DNA of 64,000 nt from Nocardioides nematodiphilus. GTDB taxonomy: Bacteria > Actinomycetota > Actinomycetes > Propionibacteriales > Nocardioidaceae. A program made the translations under genes and the position numbers. The notes under the pieces were generated by a model, which ran no database searches, had not been told where the DNA came from, and was given only the letters and a program-made list of their open reading frames with translations. Within the stretch, counting starts at the first letter, position 1. Each line of letters begins with the position of its first letter. Where the stretch lies: positions 1 through 64,000 of the forward strand of contig NZ_JAIWOY010000015.1 of assembly GCF_020216525.1 (NCBI RefSeq). The letters are read 5' to 3'. Of the stretch, positions 24,706-33,096 are shown piece by piece.

Positions 24706-25101
24706 TCAGCGGCTGTACTCCTCCTCGGTGACCGGGTCCAGCCAGGTGACGACCCGGCCCTGCTCGTCCGCCTCGTTGAGGGCGACGTGTGCCATGAACC
24801 GGTCCGGCGTGGCACCGTGCCAATGCTCCTCGCCGGGAGCGATGAACACGACGTCCCCGGGACGGATCTCCTGCACCGCCTCGCCGCGGGTGCCGACGTA
24901 GCCGATGCCGTCGGTGACGTACAGGGTCTGGCCCTTGGGATGGGTGTGCCAGACGGTACGGGCGCCCGGGGTGAATCGGACGTGGGCGCAGCTGAGTGGG
25001 GAGTCCTCACTCGGGCTCTGCACGCCGTCGATGTAGACGGCGCCGGTGAACCAGTCGGCGGGGCCGGTGGCGGTCGTTCCGCTGCTCTGGACGTACTTCA
25101 T
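24706..25101 (-). CDS. Cupin-domain protein, hydroxynitrile-lyase/TM1459-like
   Basis: A 131-residue single-domain cupin. The metal ligands are visible as VWHTHPKGQTLYVTDG in motif 1 (two histidines and a glutamine) and GEEHWHGA in motif 2 (histidine ligand). Small bacterial cupins with the HxH-x4-Q pattern, often labelled carboxymuconolactone-decarboxylase-associated or (R)-hydroxynitrile lyase-like, bind manganese or another divalent metal. The true reaction is unknown. An AGGAG site precedes ATG 25101. It lies 33 bp after the dehydrogenase and is probably cotranscribed with it under the MerR promoter. Confidence 0.8.
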   Translation of the reverse strand: MKYVQSSGTTATGPADWFTGAVYIDGVQSPSEDSPLSCAHVRFTPGARTVWHTHPKGQTLYVTDGIGYVGTRGEAVQEIRPGDVVFIAPGEEHWHGATPDRFMAHVALNEADEQGRVVTWLDPVTEEEYSR

Positions 25102-25134
25102 GGTGGCTTCTCCTGTGCTGTCGCGGTGGTGGTG

Positions 25135-26181
25135 TCAGCGGTCGCTGACTCGGATGAGGGCCTTGATCGCGCGGCGTTCGTCCATCGCGGCGTACGCCTC
25201 GGCGATGTGGTCCAGGTCGGTGGTGAGGTCGAAGACCCGGCCCGGGTCGATGGAGCCGTCGAGGACCGCCGCGAGCAGCTGCGGCTGGTAGGCGCGTGCC
25301 GGTGCAGGGCCGCCGCGCATGCCGACGTTGCGGTAGAACGTGCCCTCCGCGTCGACCACGGCGTCGTGCGGGACACCCACCCGCCCCACGATCGCGCCGG
25401 CCTTCGCGATGGCGAACGCGGTCTCGGTGGACTCCGTGGTCCCGACACACTCCAGCACGGCGTCCGCGCCGTAGCCATCGGTCAGGTCGTGGAGTGCCCT
25501 GACGGCGGCCTCGCCACGGACGGTGATGACGTCGGTGGCGCCCCACTCACGGGCCAGGGCGTGCCGGCTCTCGTGGGTGCTGGCCAGCACGATGATGCGC
25601 GCCGCGCCCAGCAGCCGAGCCGCGAGGACGCCGCAGAGGCCGACCGCTCCGTCGCCGACCACGGCGACGGTGTCGCCGGACGTGACCCCTGCGCTGACCG
25701 CCGCGTGGTAGCCGGTGCTCATCACGTCAGTCAGGGCGAGCAGCGACGCCATCGTCTTCTCGTCGAACGCTGCGCCCGGCACCGTGAGCAGGGTGCCGTC
25801 GGCATGGGGAACGCGGACGTACTCGGCCTGACCGCCATCGCCCTCACCGCCTTGGCCGAAGAAGCCGCCGTGGACGCAGGCGGTGTGGAAGCCGCTCTGG
25901 CAGTTCTTGCAGGTGCCGTCGCTCCAGGAGAACGGCGAGATGACGAAGTCGCCGACCGCCAGGTCGTCGACGCCGTCTCCGATCTGGTCGACCACGCCGA
26001 TGAACTCGTGACCGACGCCGCCGTGGCTCAGCTCGGAGATCCCGCGATAGAACCACAGGTCGGATCCGCAGACGCACGCCATGACGACACGTACGACGGC
26101 GTCGGTCGGCTCGACGATCGTGGGCTTGGGGCGGTCCTCGACGACGATCTGTCGCTCGCCCTTGAAGATTGCTGCCTTCAT
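25135..26181 (-). CDS. Zinc-dependent alcohol dehydrogenase family protein
   Basis: A 348-residue medium-chain dehydrogenase/reductase. Catalytic zinc ligands are in CVCGSDLWFYRG and GHEFIGVVDQIGD; the structural zinc segment is shortened (GTCKNCQSGFHTAC). The NAD(P)-binding Rossmann core is VAVVGDGAVGLCGVLAARLLGA. It probably oxidises or reduces a small alcohol/aldehyde or formaldehyde adduct; the substrate is not clear. ATG 26181 lies 7 nt after AAGGA; a neighbouring ATG at 26184 is closer than usual. It lies between merR and the cupin on one strand, so it is the likely target of that MerR. Confidence 0.88.
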   Translation of the reverse strand: MKAAIFKGERQIVVEDRPKPTIVEPTDAVVRVVMACVCGSDLWFYRGISELSHGGVGHEFIGVVDQIGDGVDDLAVGDFVISPFSWSDGTCKNCQSGFHTACVHGGFFGQGGEGDGGQAEYVRVPHADGTLLTVPGAAFDEKTMASLLALTDVMSTGYHAAVSAGVTSGDTVAVVGDGAVGLCGVLAARLLGAARIIVLASTHESRHALAREWGATDVITVRGEAAVRALHDLTDGYGADAVLECVGTTESTETAFAIAKAGAIVGRVGVPHDAVVDAEGTFYRNVGMRGGPAPARAYQPQLLAAVLDGSIDPGRVFDLTTDLDHIAEAYAAMDERRAIKALIRVSDR

Positions 26182-26266
26182 CATTCGTCCTTCTGTTGTG
26201 GGGGCGCCCGGACCGCGGACCGGGGGTCCGCCGGGTCGTGCGCTCGGGTGGTGGGTGGCTGGTGGT

Positions 26267-26728
26267 TCAGCGCCTCGAGCCGCGCTTGAGCTCGTCGGCG
26301 AGGGTGCGAGCCTCGGTCGTGAGCAGTGCGGTGCGCGCGTCATCGCCTGCCCGCACCGCGTCCCAGTAGTCGATCTTCAAAGCGACGTACCGTCGGCGCA
26401 GCGCGATCTGCTCGGCCTCGGCAGCGAGCCGCAGCTCCTGTTCCCGCAGCAGCTGCATCTGCTCGGTGGCGGCCGCAGGTCCGAGCAGGCCGTTCTCGAC
26501 GTACGTGCGCATGTCGCCGACGGACATGCCCGTGGCAGCGAGGCAGGCGACCCACATGATCTGGTCGAGGTCGTCCTCGTCGTAGACGCGGTGCTTGCTG
26601 CTGGCTCCGCGGCTGACAGGTGCGATGACGCCGATCGACTCGTAGTAGCGCAGCGTGCTCGCCGGGAGCCCCGTCAGGGCTGCCGCCTCCTTGATCGTGT
26701 AGCTGCGCTGCGTCGTCCTCGAAGTCAC
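26267..26728 (-). CDS. MerR-family transcriptional regulator
   Basis: A 153-residue regulator with an N-terminal winged helix-turn-helix (YTIKEAAALTGLPASTLRYYESIGVI) and the second recognition part (SSKHRVYDEDDLDQIMWV), then an antiparallel coiled-coil dimerisation helix. No conserved metal-binding cysteine pair is seen, so the effector is likely an organic compound or redox/aldehyde stress, unlike MerR or CueR. GTG 26728 has TACGGT 7 nt upstream, predicting a leaderless mRNA. The palindrome at 26745-26762 fills the promoter spacer. It is first in the merR-adh-cupin operon. Confidence 0.9.
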   Translation of the reverse strand: MTSRTTQRSYTIKEAAALTGLPASTLRYYESIGVIAPVSRGASSKHRVYDEDDLDQIMWVACLAATGMSVGDMRTYVENGLLGPAAATEQMQLLREQELRLAAEAEQIALRRRYVALKIDYWDAVRAGDDARTALLTTEARTLADELKRGSRR

Positions 26729-26735
26729 TCTGACG

Positions 26736-26765
26736 ACCGTAGGAACTTCAAGTACTTGAAGTCAA
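26736..26765 (-). promoter_or_regulatory. MerR-type promoter with an 18-bp perfect palindrome
   Basis: On the minus strand TTGACT (26760-26765) and TACGGT (26736-26741) are separated by 18 bp, and ACTTCAAGTACTTGAAGT at 26745-26762 is perfectly symmetric and lies in the spacer, as MerR-family operators do. The long spacer is typical of MerR-activated promoters. Confidence 0.72.
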
Positions 26766-26784
26766 AGGTCGTGCCGATCACACC

Positions 26785-27630
26785 TCAGAGTCGGGTGGCC
26801 GCGCGGACCAGGCCGGCCACGGCGGGCGAGGTGCTGTGGGGCGGCCACGCGATCACGGTGGTGACCTGCGGGGCGTCCGACAGGGGGACCACCGCCAGCC
26901 CCTCGCGCATGTTCGCGCGTGCGGAGTCGGGCAGCATGATCGCGGCGCGACCCAGTCGTACGAGCTGCAGCACCTGGGTCAGGTCGCGCAGCTCCGGACC
27001 GGGGCCGTCGGGGTAGCTGCCGTCCAGGTGCGGCCAGCGGGGGAGCGGCAGGCCGGGGATCGACGCCGCCTCGGCGGCGGTGATCGAGCTCCGGGCGCTG
27101 ACGGGGTGTCCGGCCGGCAGGATCAGCACCTGGTCCTCGACGGTCAGGGTCTCGACGTCGAAGCCGCTCAGGTCGTCGAAGGGCCGGTGCAGGAGCGCGA
27201 CGTCCGCGCGTCCGTCGCGCAGCATCAGCGCCTGGTGGCCGGGCGGGCTCAGCACCACCTCGACCTCGACGGCGTCGGGCTCGGCGGCGTACGCGTCGAG
27301 GAGCTTGGCCATCAGCTCGCTGGACGCGCCGGCCTTGGCCGTCAGCACGACCGAGGGGCGGCGGGCCGTCTCGACGGTACGGCGGGTGCGGCGCTCGGCG
27401 GCCTCGACCGCGGCGAGCGCTGCGCGTCCCTCGCGCAGGAGGGTCTCGCCCGCGCTCGTGAGCGTCACACCGCGTGGCGTCCGGTCGAACAGGCGCGCGC
27501 CGAGACGACGCTCGAGCTGGGCGATGGCGCGCGACAGCGGCGGCTGCGCCATACCGAGCCGCTCGGCCGCCCGTCCGATGTGCGACTCCTCGGCGACAGC
27601 GACGAAGTAGCGCAGCTCCCGGGTCTCCAC
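26785..27630 (-). CDS. LysR-family transcriptional regulator
   Basis: A 281-residue LysR regulator. The N-terminal helix-turn-helix reads ELRYFVAVAEESHIGRAAERLGMAQPPLSRAIAQLERRLGA, and the C-terminal part forms the two-lobed effector domain. GTG 27630 is chosen because TAGTGT lies 7 nt upstream with no ribosome site, matching the leaderless pattern; the ATG at 27663 would add 11 unconserved residues. It is divergent from the SDR gene and likely controls it. The effector is unknown. It is also head-to-head with nothing on its other side, since merR is in the same direction downstream. Confidence 0.86.
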   Translation of the reverse strand: METRELRYFVAVAEESHIGRAAERLGMAQPPLSRAIAQLERRLGARLFDRTPRGVTLTSAGETLLREGRAALAAVEAAERRTRRTVETARRPSVVLTAKAGASSELMAKLLDAYAAEPDAVEVEVVLSPPGHQALMLRDGRADVALLHRPFDDLSGFDVETLTVEDQVLILPAGHPVSARSSITAAEAASIPGLPLPRWPHLDGSYPDGPGPELRDLTQVLQLVRLGRAAIMLPDSARANMREGLAVVPLSDAPQVTTVIAWPPHSTSPAVAGLVRAATRL

Positions 27631-27676
27631 GTCGCCGACACTACGCCGCTCACCTGGGTTCATACCGGCTAGGTAT

Positions 27677-27694
27677 CCGATCCGACCTGATCGG
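27677..27694. promoter_or_regulatory. Inverted repeat CCGATC-N6-GATCGG between lysR and SDR genes
   Basis: Perfect 6-bp arms at 27677-27682 and 27689-27694 lie about 40-57 bp upstream of the predicted SDR start and 47-64 bp upstream of the lysR start. That is the normal place for a LysR recognition site. It does not match the classic T-N11-A closely, so the assignment is tentative. Confidence 0.45.
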
Positions 27695-27733
27695 TCTTGG
27701 AACCGTGCCCCTGCATCGACGCAGGATCGAGAC

Positions 27734-28468
27734 ATGGCACAGGACACCACTGACAAGAACATCGCGCTGGTCACCGGCGCGAACAAGGGCATCGGCTACG
27801 AGATCGCGGCCGGCCTGGCCCGGCGCGGGTTCCGGGTCGGCGTCGGCGCACGCGACGCCGGCCGGCGTGAGGATGCCGTGAGCAAGCTGCGGGCCGAGGG
27901 ACTCGACGTCTTCGGCGTACCGCTGGACGTGACGGACGACGCCAGCGTCGCCGCCGCGGCCTCGCAGCTGGAGGAGGAGGGCGGGCTGGACGTGCTGGTC
28001 AACAACGCCGCCATCACCGGCGGCATGCCGCAGGAGCCGACCAGGGTCAGCGCCGAGCAGGTGCTCGCCGTCGTCGACACCAACGTGGTCGGCGTCATCC
28101 GGGTCACGAACGCGATGCTGCCGCTGCTGCGGCGGTCCGCGTCGCCGCGCATCGTCAACGTCTCGAGCACGGTCGGCTCGCTCACCCTCCAGACCGCCCA
28201 GGCGGAGGCGGTCGGACCGATCTCGGCGGCGTACTCCCCGACGAAGAGCTACCTCAACGCGATCACGATCCAGTACGCCAAGGAGCTCGCCGAGACCGGC
28301 ATCCTGATCAACGCCGGCTGCCCCGGCTACGTCGCGACCGACCTCAACAACCACCAGGGGTTCCGGACGCCGGAGCAGGGTGCCGCGATCTTCCTCGAGC
28401 TCGCGACGCTGCCCGATGGCGGCCCGAGCGGGACCTTCCGCGACGAGACCGGCATCCAGCCCTGGTAG
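27734..28468 (+). CDS. Short-chain dehydrogenase/reductase (carbonyl reductase-like)
   Basis: A 244-residue SDR with cofactor loop TGANKGIG near residue 15, LVNNAAIT, the catalytic serine in IVNVSST, and YSPTKSYLN carrying catalytic tyrosine and lysine. The TGANKGIG wording and the long insertion resemble carbonyl reductase-type SDRs preferring NADPH. Substrate unknown. ATG 27734 has CAGGAT 6 nt upstream, the same element found before the lactate dehydrogenase gene. Divergent from lysR, which probably controls it. Confidence 0.88.
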   Translation: MAQDTTDKNIALVTGANKGIGYEIAAGLARRGFRVGVGARDAGRREDAVSKLRAEGLDVFGVPLDVTDDASVAAAASQLEEEGGLDVLVNNAAITGGMPQEPTRVSAEQVLAVVDTNVVGVIRVTNAMLPLLRRSASPRIVNVSSTVGSLTLQTAQAEAVGPISAAYSPTKSYLNAITIQYAKELAETGILINAGCPGYVATDLNNHQGFRTPEQGAAIFLELATLPDGGPSGTFRDETGIQPW

Positions 28469-28472
28469 GAGG

Positions 28473-30194
28473 TCAGGCTCCGTCCTCGGTGAGACTGGCG
28501 GTCGGCAGCCAGTCGGCCCCGAGGAGCTGAGCGACGTCGGCGAGGCCGGTGGTGTCGCTGCCGACGGCGTCGGAGGCGGCGGCGATGCGCTCCACCATCA
28601 CCTTGCCGACCTGCTCCTCGACGGTGCCTTCGGCGTAGGCGATGTGCCATGGCGAGACCTGGTGGTCACGGTGGGTGCGGCCGGTGACCTGGCGCCCGGC
28701 GATGCCGGAGAAGCGGGCCTGGTGGAAGACGCCGACGCGCGGCTCGGTGCTCGCCTGGCGGCCGTCGGCAAGGGTCTCGCCGGCGTGCAGACTGATCGAG
28801 GCGACGGTGGTGAAGACGCAGACCTTCGCCTGCCCGGTCTGGAAGCGGAGCCGCTCGGCCTCGGCGTCGAACCGGTCGCGGCCGTAGATGGTGGCGACCT
28901 CGATCCCGGAGTCACGCAACCGGTCGGCGATCGGGTCGGCGGCGGTCGCGACGAACTCCACCGAGCAGGCCACCTGTCGCTCGGCCTGGACCTGCTGGGC
29001 GATCCAGTCGACCGTCGAGTCGACGCGGATGAGGCCGGCCTTCTGCCGGAAGCGCAGCAGTGCGGCGCGTCCCTTGGCGACGTTGCGGCCGCGCCGGGCG
29101 ATGTCCATCTCGCGACAGAACGCGCCCCACTCGGCCTCGTACGCCTCGCGCTCCTGCAGGCTGAGCGTCACGGGCATCCCGGCGATCGGCACCGGGCCCC
29201 AGGGGGCCGCACGGTGCAGCATCGCGGGCGGTCGCTCCTCGTCGAGCCAGCCGCGCACCAGCTTGAGGTCAGCGGCGCGGCGCGCAGGGTCGGTGGTCCA
29301 CGACGCGCCGTACCGGCCCTGCTCCACCCCGACGCCGTGGCGCTCGAGCGCGGAGGCGAAGCTGTCGGCCGGCCGGGTCGCGGAGGTCCACTCCGTCATC
29401 GGCTCGCCGAGGATCTGCGCGTACGCCGGCGCGAGGTAGGGCAGCTCGAGGGGCGTGTGACCGGGCGTGGCGGTGGTGGCGATGACGAACGGCGCCCGGT
29501 CGTGCGGCTTCCCGTGCCCCGAGATCCGCGCCCAGAGCTTCCAGCGCTTCGTGGTCGTACGGCGGAGCGCGTGGGCCTCGTCGGCGATGATCACGTCCCA
29601 GGTGTGGTCCACGACCTTCTCGAGCCGGTCCCAGGTGATGACGACCCACTCGAGGCCGCCGTCGCCGAGTGCCGTGATCGTGCGGCACCAGTGGCCGATC
29701 GTGATCGCAGCGGGGCGATCGGCGACGACCAGCACGCGGCGCGCCCGGCGGAGGTCGCCGACGGCGGTCGCGCCGAGGACGGCCGAGATCGTCTTGCCGA
29801 CACCGGGCTCGTCGGCCAGCAGGAACATCCGGCCCCCGGCCGCAGCGCGCTCCGCGATCGCATCGGCCGCCTCGAACTGGATCCGCCTCGGCTCGAGGCT
29901 CTCGGTCGCCGCGGGGCTCGGGGACGGGCTGTCGGGGTTGAGGATGTTCTCGATGAAGCGGCCGAGCGTGTGCGGGCCGGGCGCGTACGGCTGCAGATGA
30001 CTCGGCAGCGCGCGACCCACGAAGAGGTGCGTCTTGACCGCCGGGTGCCAGCTCGCGCCGTCGACCTGCGTGCCGTACGGGACGTCGAGCACCCACAGGC
30101 GCTCACCCGGTCCGACGAACGGCAGCGGCCGCTGCGCCCCGCTCGTGCGCGCGCCCGAGCTGCGGCGGCGGGGGCTGGAACGGCGAGGAGGCAC
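28473..30194 (-). CDS. SNF2-like DEAD/DEAH helicase with an N-terminal DUF5710-like module
   Basis: A 573-residue superfamily 2 helicase-type ATPase. Motif I is DEPGVGKTISAV, motif II is DEAH in VIIADEAHALRR, motif III is ATTATPGHTPLELP, and the C-terminal RecA lobe has GIAGRQVTGRTHRDHQ (motif VI). Residues about 30-75 (WVLDVPYGTQVDGASWHP) resemble the DUF5710 domain found in phage and mobile proteins. SNF2-like enzymes translocate on double-stranded DNA; the partner is unknown, and a defence, replication or phage origin are all possible. GTG 30194 has TAACGT 6 nt upstream, so it is probably leaderless. Confidence 0.78.
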   Translation of the reverse strand: MPPRRSSPRRRSSGARTSGAQRPLPFVGPGERLWVLDVPYGTQVDGASWHPAVKTHLFVGRALPSHLQPYAPGPHTLGRFIENILNPDSPSPSPAATESLEPRRIQFEAADAIAERAAAGGRMFLLADEPGVGKTISAVLGATAVGDLRRARRVLVVADRPAAITIGHWCRTITALGDGGLEWVVITWDRLEKVVDHTWDVIIADEAHALRRTTTKRWKLWARISGHGKPHDRAPFVIATTATPGHTPLELPYLAPAYAQILGEPMTEWTSATRPADSFASALERHGVGVEQGRYGASWTTDPARRAADLKLVRGWLDEERPPAMLHRAAPWGPVPIAGMPVTLSLQEREAYEAEWGAFCREMDIARRGRNVAKGRAALLRFRQKAGLIRVDSTVDWIAQQVQAERQVACSVEFVATAADPIADRLRDSGIEVATIYGRDRFDAEAERLRFQTGQAKVCVFTTVASISLHAGETLADGRQASTEPRVGVFHQARFSGIAGRQVTGRTHRDHQVSPWHIAYAEGTVEEQVGKVMVERIAAASDAVGSDTTGLADVAQLLGADWLPTASLTEDGA

Positions 30195-30200
30195 GCCCGG

Positions 30201-30206
30201 ACGTTA
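30201..30206 (-). promoter_or_regulatory. -10-like TAACGT, leaderless start of helicase gene
   Basis: TAACGT on the minus strand lies 6 nt before GTG 30194, with no Shine-Dalgarno between them. This is the spacing repeated through the window. Confidence 0.45.
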
Positions 30207-30247
30207 CAGGTGCCCGCGCGCTGGAGGGAGGCGCCTCGCCACGGTGC

Positions 30248-32920
30248 TCAGGAGACGGGGCCGGGGCCACCGGCTGCGGGCCGGCCGGGCGGCGCGGGGA
30301 CGTCGTCGGGAACCTGCTGGGGTCCTGCCTCGGCCGGTCTGGCCTCGTCCTCGTGGTGGAGCCGGACGGCGAGGAGGGCGACGTCGTCGTCGGGACGTCC
30401 GGGCAGCATGCGGACCAACAGCTCGTCGCAGAGATCCTCGAGAGGCAGACCCTCGCCGACGAGCTCGGTCAGGGCCGCCGCAAGCCGCTCGATTCCCTCG
30501 TCGATGACCTCACCGCGACGCTCGATCAAGCCGTCGGTGTAGAAGAGCAGTGTGCTGCCTCGTCGCAGCGTCGCCACCTGTTCGTCGCGGGGAAGATCGA
30601 GGTCGAGCCCCAACAGCACGTTCGAACGGCGGCCCCACAGCACCTGGGTGCGTGGCGCGTCGTCGTCGCTGTCGGGATGCGCGACGACGATGGGCGGCGG
30701 GTGGCCCGCGTTGGACCAGCGCAGTCGCGTCCGGCCCTGGGCGCGCTCCTCGGGAGTCTGCTCGAGGCGTGCCACGGTGGTGGAGGCGGTGATCTTGATC
30801 ATCAGCCGCGCCATCGCCTGGTCGACCTGGGTCAGCAGCGCGGCGGGTCCCGCATCGGTGACCGCCGCGATCCCGCGAAGCATGTTGCGCAGCTGTCCCA
30901 TCGCAGCGGCAGCAGCGGTGTCGTGGCCGAGCACGTCGCCGATGACGACGACCGTGGCTCCTTCCGGCTGCATGAACGAGTCGTACCAGTCGCCGCCGAC
31001 CTGGGCCACCTCGGCGGCAGGCAGGTAACGCACTGCGATCTGCAGGTGGTCGGGCTCGGGCGGCGGCGTCATCATGCTGCGCTGGAGCTCCTCGGCCAGA
31101 TCACGTTGGCTCGCGTAGAGGCGCGCGTTGTCGAGTGCCAGGCCGGCGCGATCGCCGAGCTCCTTGAGAACGGCCACGGTCTCGGGAGTGAACGGACCGG
31201 TCTCGAGGTCGCGGAAGACCGTCATGAGACCGAGGGTGCGGCCGCGCGCCCGGAGCGGCACCACGACGGCGGCGCCGGGAGCCAGCTCCAGACACAGGTC
31301 CCTCGCCTCACCCGGCGCCAACACGGTGGCGATCGCCTCGTACGCGTTCTCGTTGATCACGATCGGGGCGGTCGCACGCAGCGCCCCGGCCAGGAACGAG
31401 GTCTCGCTCAGTGACGGCAGGCGCGTCTGCGCGTAGCGCTCGACCAGGTGCCGCTTCCCCTCCTCGGCGTGCCAGCAGCCGGCGTCGCGCAAGCCGCGCC
31501 GCCAGTCGTCGCTCGATGGCTTGCCGCGGTCGGCGAGGGTGACCACGCTCCACTGGCCGAGGGCAGGCACGACGATCCGGGCGAGACGACGCACTGCCGT
31601 GTCCGGCTCCCAGGTGTCCGCCATCGCGGCGCTGGCCTCCGCCAGCAGGGCGGCGCGGCTGCTCGCCCGATCGAGGGCCTCCTGAGCGGCGTGGCGAGCG
31701 GTGATGTCGACGAAGTAGACCGAGAGGCCCTCGGGGGTGGGCCACCCGCGGACCTCGTAGCGCGCGTCCAGGGGTGGCGGGTAGGAGGCCTCGAACGTCA
31801 CGGGTTCGCCCGTGTCCATGGCGTGGCGGTACTGCTGCTCGAACTCGGTGCCCACCGCGGCCGGGAAGGCCTCCCAGATCACCCTGCCGACGAAGTCCAC
31901 TCCGATGGCTCCCAGGAGCCGCTTCGCCTCGCCGTTCGCGTAGGTGAAGCGCCAGGTGCGATCGAGGCTGAAGAACGCCGTCGGCATCGACTCGAGCACC
32001 CTGGCGACGCGTGTCTCCTCCTGCTGCACCGCTGTCGTGTCGGAGGCCGCGCCGAGGAGCCGCACGGTCCGACCGTCGGGGCCGGCGAGTGCTCGGCCGC
32101 GGGCCGCGATCCACCGGACCTCGCCCGAGGGCAGCACGACCCGGTACTCCGCGTCGTAGGCGCCGGCCGTCTCGATGGCATGGGCGAGGGCGTCGGACAC
32201 CCGCTGCCGGTCGTCCGGGTGCACGCAGGCCGTGAACGCCTCGATCGTCCCACCGAAGGTGTCGTGGTCGAGCCCGAACAGCCGCAGGAGCCGCTCGTCC
32301 CAGTGCAGCTTCCCGGTGACGAGATCCCAGTCGAAGGCCCCGACCCCGCCGGCGTCGATCGCCAGCTGCCAGATGATCCGCTCACCTTCATAGCTGGACT
32401 CCAGCGAGCTCAGCTCCAGCTCCACCGAGACCGACTGCGCGAGCGACTCGAGGACGCCCTCCTCCTCGACCGTCCAGGACCGAGGCGTCTCCTCGAAGAC
32501 ACACAGCGCGCCCACCACGACGCCGGCGACGCGCAGGGGCACGCCGAGGTAGGCGCCCAGCACGCCGTGCGTGACGGCCGGGAGATCGGCCACGCGGGGG
32601 TCGATCGCGGCATCCGCGATCCGCAGCGGCTCGCCGTCCGATGCGACGCGGGCGCACAGGGACTGCGTCACCGGGATCCTCCCCGGTAGCGTGACGGCAC
32701 GGCCGGCAGCACCGACGACGTGCTGCTCCTCGTCGATCAGGGAGATCTGCGCTGCCGACGCGCTCATGATGCGAGCGGCGAGCTCACTCAGGCGGTCGAG
32801 CGCGGCGATGCGTCCGCGCCCCTGCTCGCGGCCCTCGTAGCCGAGAGTGTCCCAGCGCATCTCGTCGGCATCGCGCGCGTCAGCAGGGCCTGACCGGCCG
32901 TCGGCCGGATCCTCCGCCAT
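30248..32920 (-). CDS. GAF-PAS-PAS-GAF sensor with SpoIIE/PP2C phosphatase domain
   Basis: An 890-residue multi-sensor protein serine phosphatase of the RsbU/RsbP kind. In order: GAF about 35-165, PAS about 185-300, PAS about 305-420, GAF about 430-590, and PP2C/SpoIIE about 625-845. The phosphatase domain shows GGDWYDSF, VVIGDVLGHDTAAAAAMGQLR, WSNAGHPPP and the C-terminal RPDDDVALLAVR, with metal-binding aspartates in place. Such enzymes dephosphorylate anti-anti-sigma factors and control SigB/SigF-type sigma factors. A proline-rich tail follows. ATG 32920 has GAGG 6 nt upstream. A GGGTAC hexamer lies about 50 bp upstream. Confidence 0.88.
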   Translation of the reverse strand: MAEDPADGRSGPADARDADEMRWDTLGYEGREQGRGRIAALDRLSELAARIMSASAAQISLIDEEQHVVGAAGRAVTLPGRIPVTQSLCARVASDGEPLRIADAAIDPRVADLPAVTHGVLGAYLGVPLRVAGVVVGALCVFEETPRSWTVEEEGVLESLAQSVSVELELSSLESSYEGERIIWQLAIDAGGVGAFDWDLVTGKLHWDERLLRLFGLDHDTFGGTIEAFTACVHPDDRQRVSDALAHAIETAGAYDAEYRVVLPSGEVRWIAARGRALAGPDGRTVRLLGAASDTTAVQQEETRVARVLESMPTAFFSLDRTWRFTYANGEAKRLLGAIGVDFVGRVIWEAFPAAVGTEFEQQYRHAMDTGEPVTFEASYPPPLDARYEVRGWPTPEGLSVYFVDITARHAAQEALDRASSRAALLAEASAAMADTWEPDTAVRRLARIVVPALGQWSVVTLADRGKPSSDDWRRGLRDAGCWHAEEGKRHLVERYAQTRLPSLSETSFLAGALRATAPIVINENAYEAIATVLAPGEARDLCLELAPGAAVVVPLRARGRTLGLMTVFRDLETGPFTPETVAVLKELGDRAGLALDNARLYASQRDLAEELQRSMMTPPPEPDHLQIAVRYLPAAEVAQVGGDWYDSFMQPEGATVVVIGDVLGHDTAAAAAMGQLRNMLRGIAAVTDAGPAALLTQVDQAMARLMIKITASTTVARLEQTPEERAQGRTRLRWSNAGHPPPIVVAHPDSDDDAPRTQVLWGRRSNVLLGLDLDLPRDEQVATLRRGSTLLFYTDGLIERRGEVIDEGIERLAAALTELVGEGLPLEDLCDELLVRMLPGRPDDDVALLAVRLHHEDEARPAEAGPQQVPDDVPAPPGRPAAGGPGPVS

Positions 32921-33096
32921 GACGGACCTCGTTCCGACCTCGTACGGCTTGCCGCGCCCTGGCGCGGTACCCCTGGTGGACGTATCGTCGCACAGCCCTG
33001 GCAACGTCGTGGTCGCTTCGGCCACCAGGTAGCCGACGCGACGGCACACGGTCGCGGCGCCCGATGCTGGCGCCGAGGACAGCGAAGGAGGTGCGG

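Noticed and set aside
32960..32980. GGGTAC upstream of the SpoIIE phosphatase as a third copy of the tiny-gene promoter
   Set aside because: The hexamer is present, but the GAGCATCC partner is absent, so I treat it as possible coincidence.
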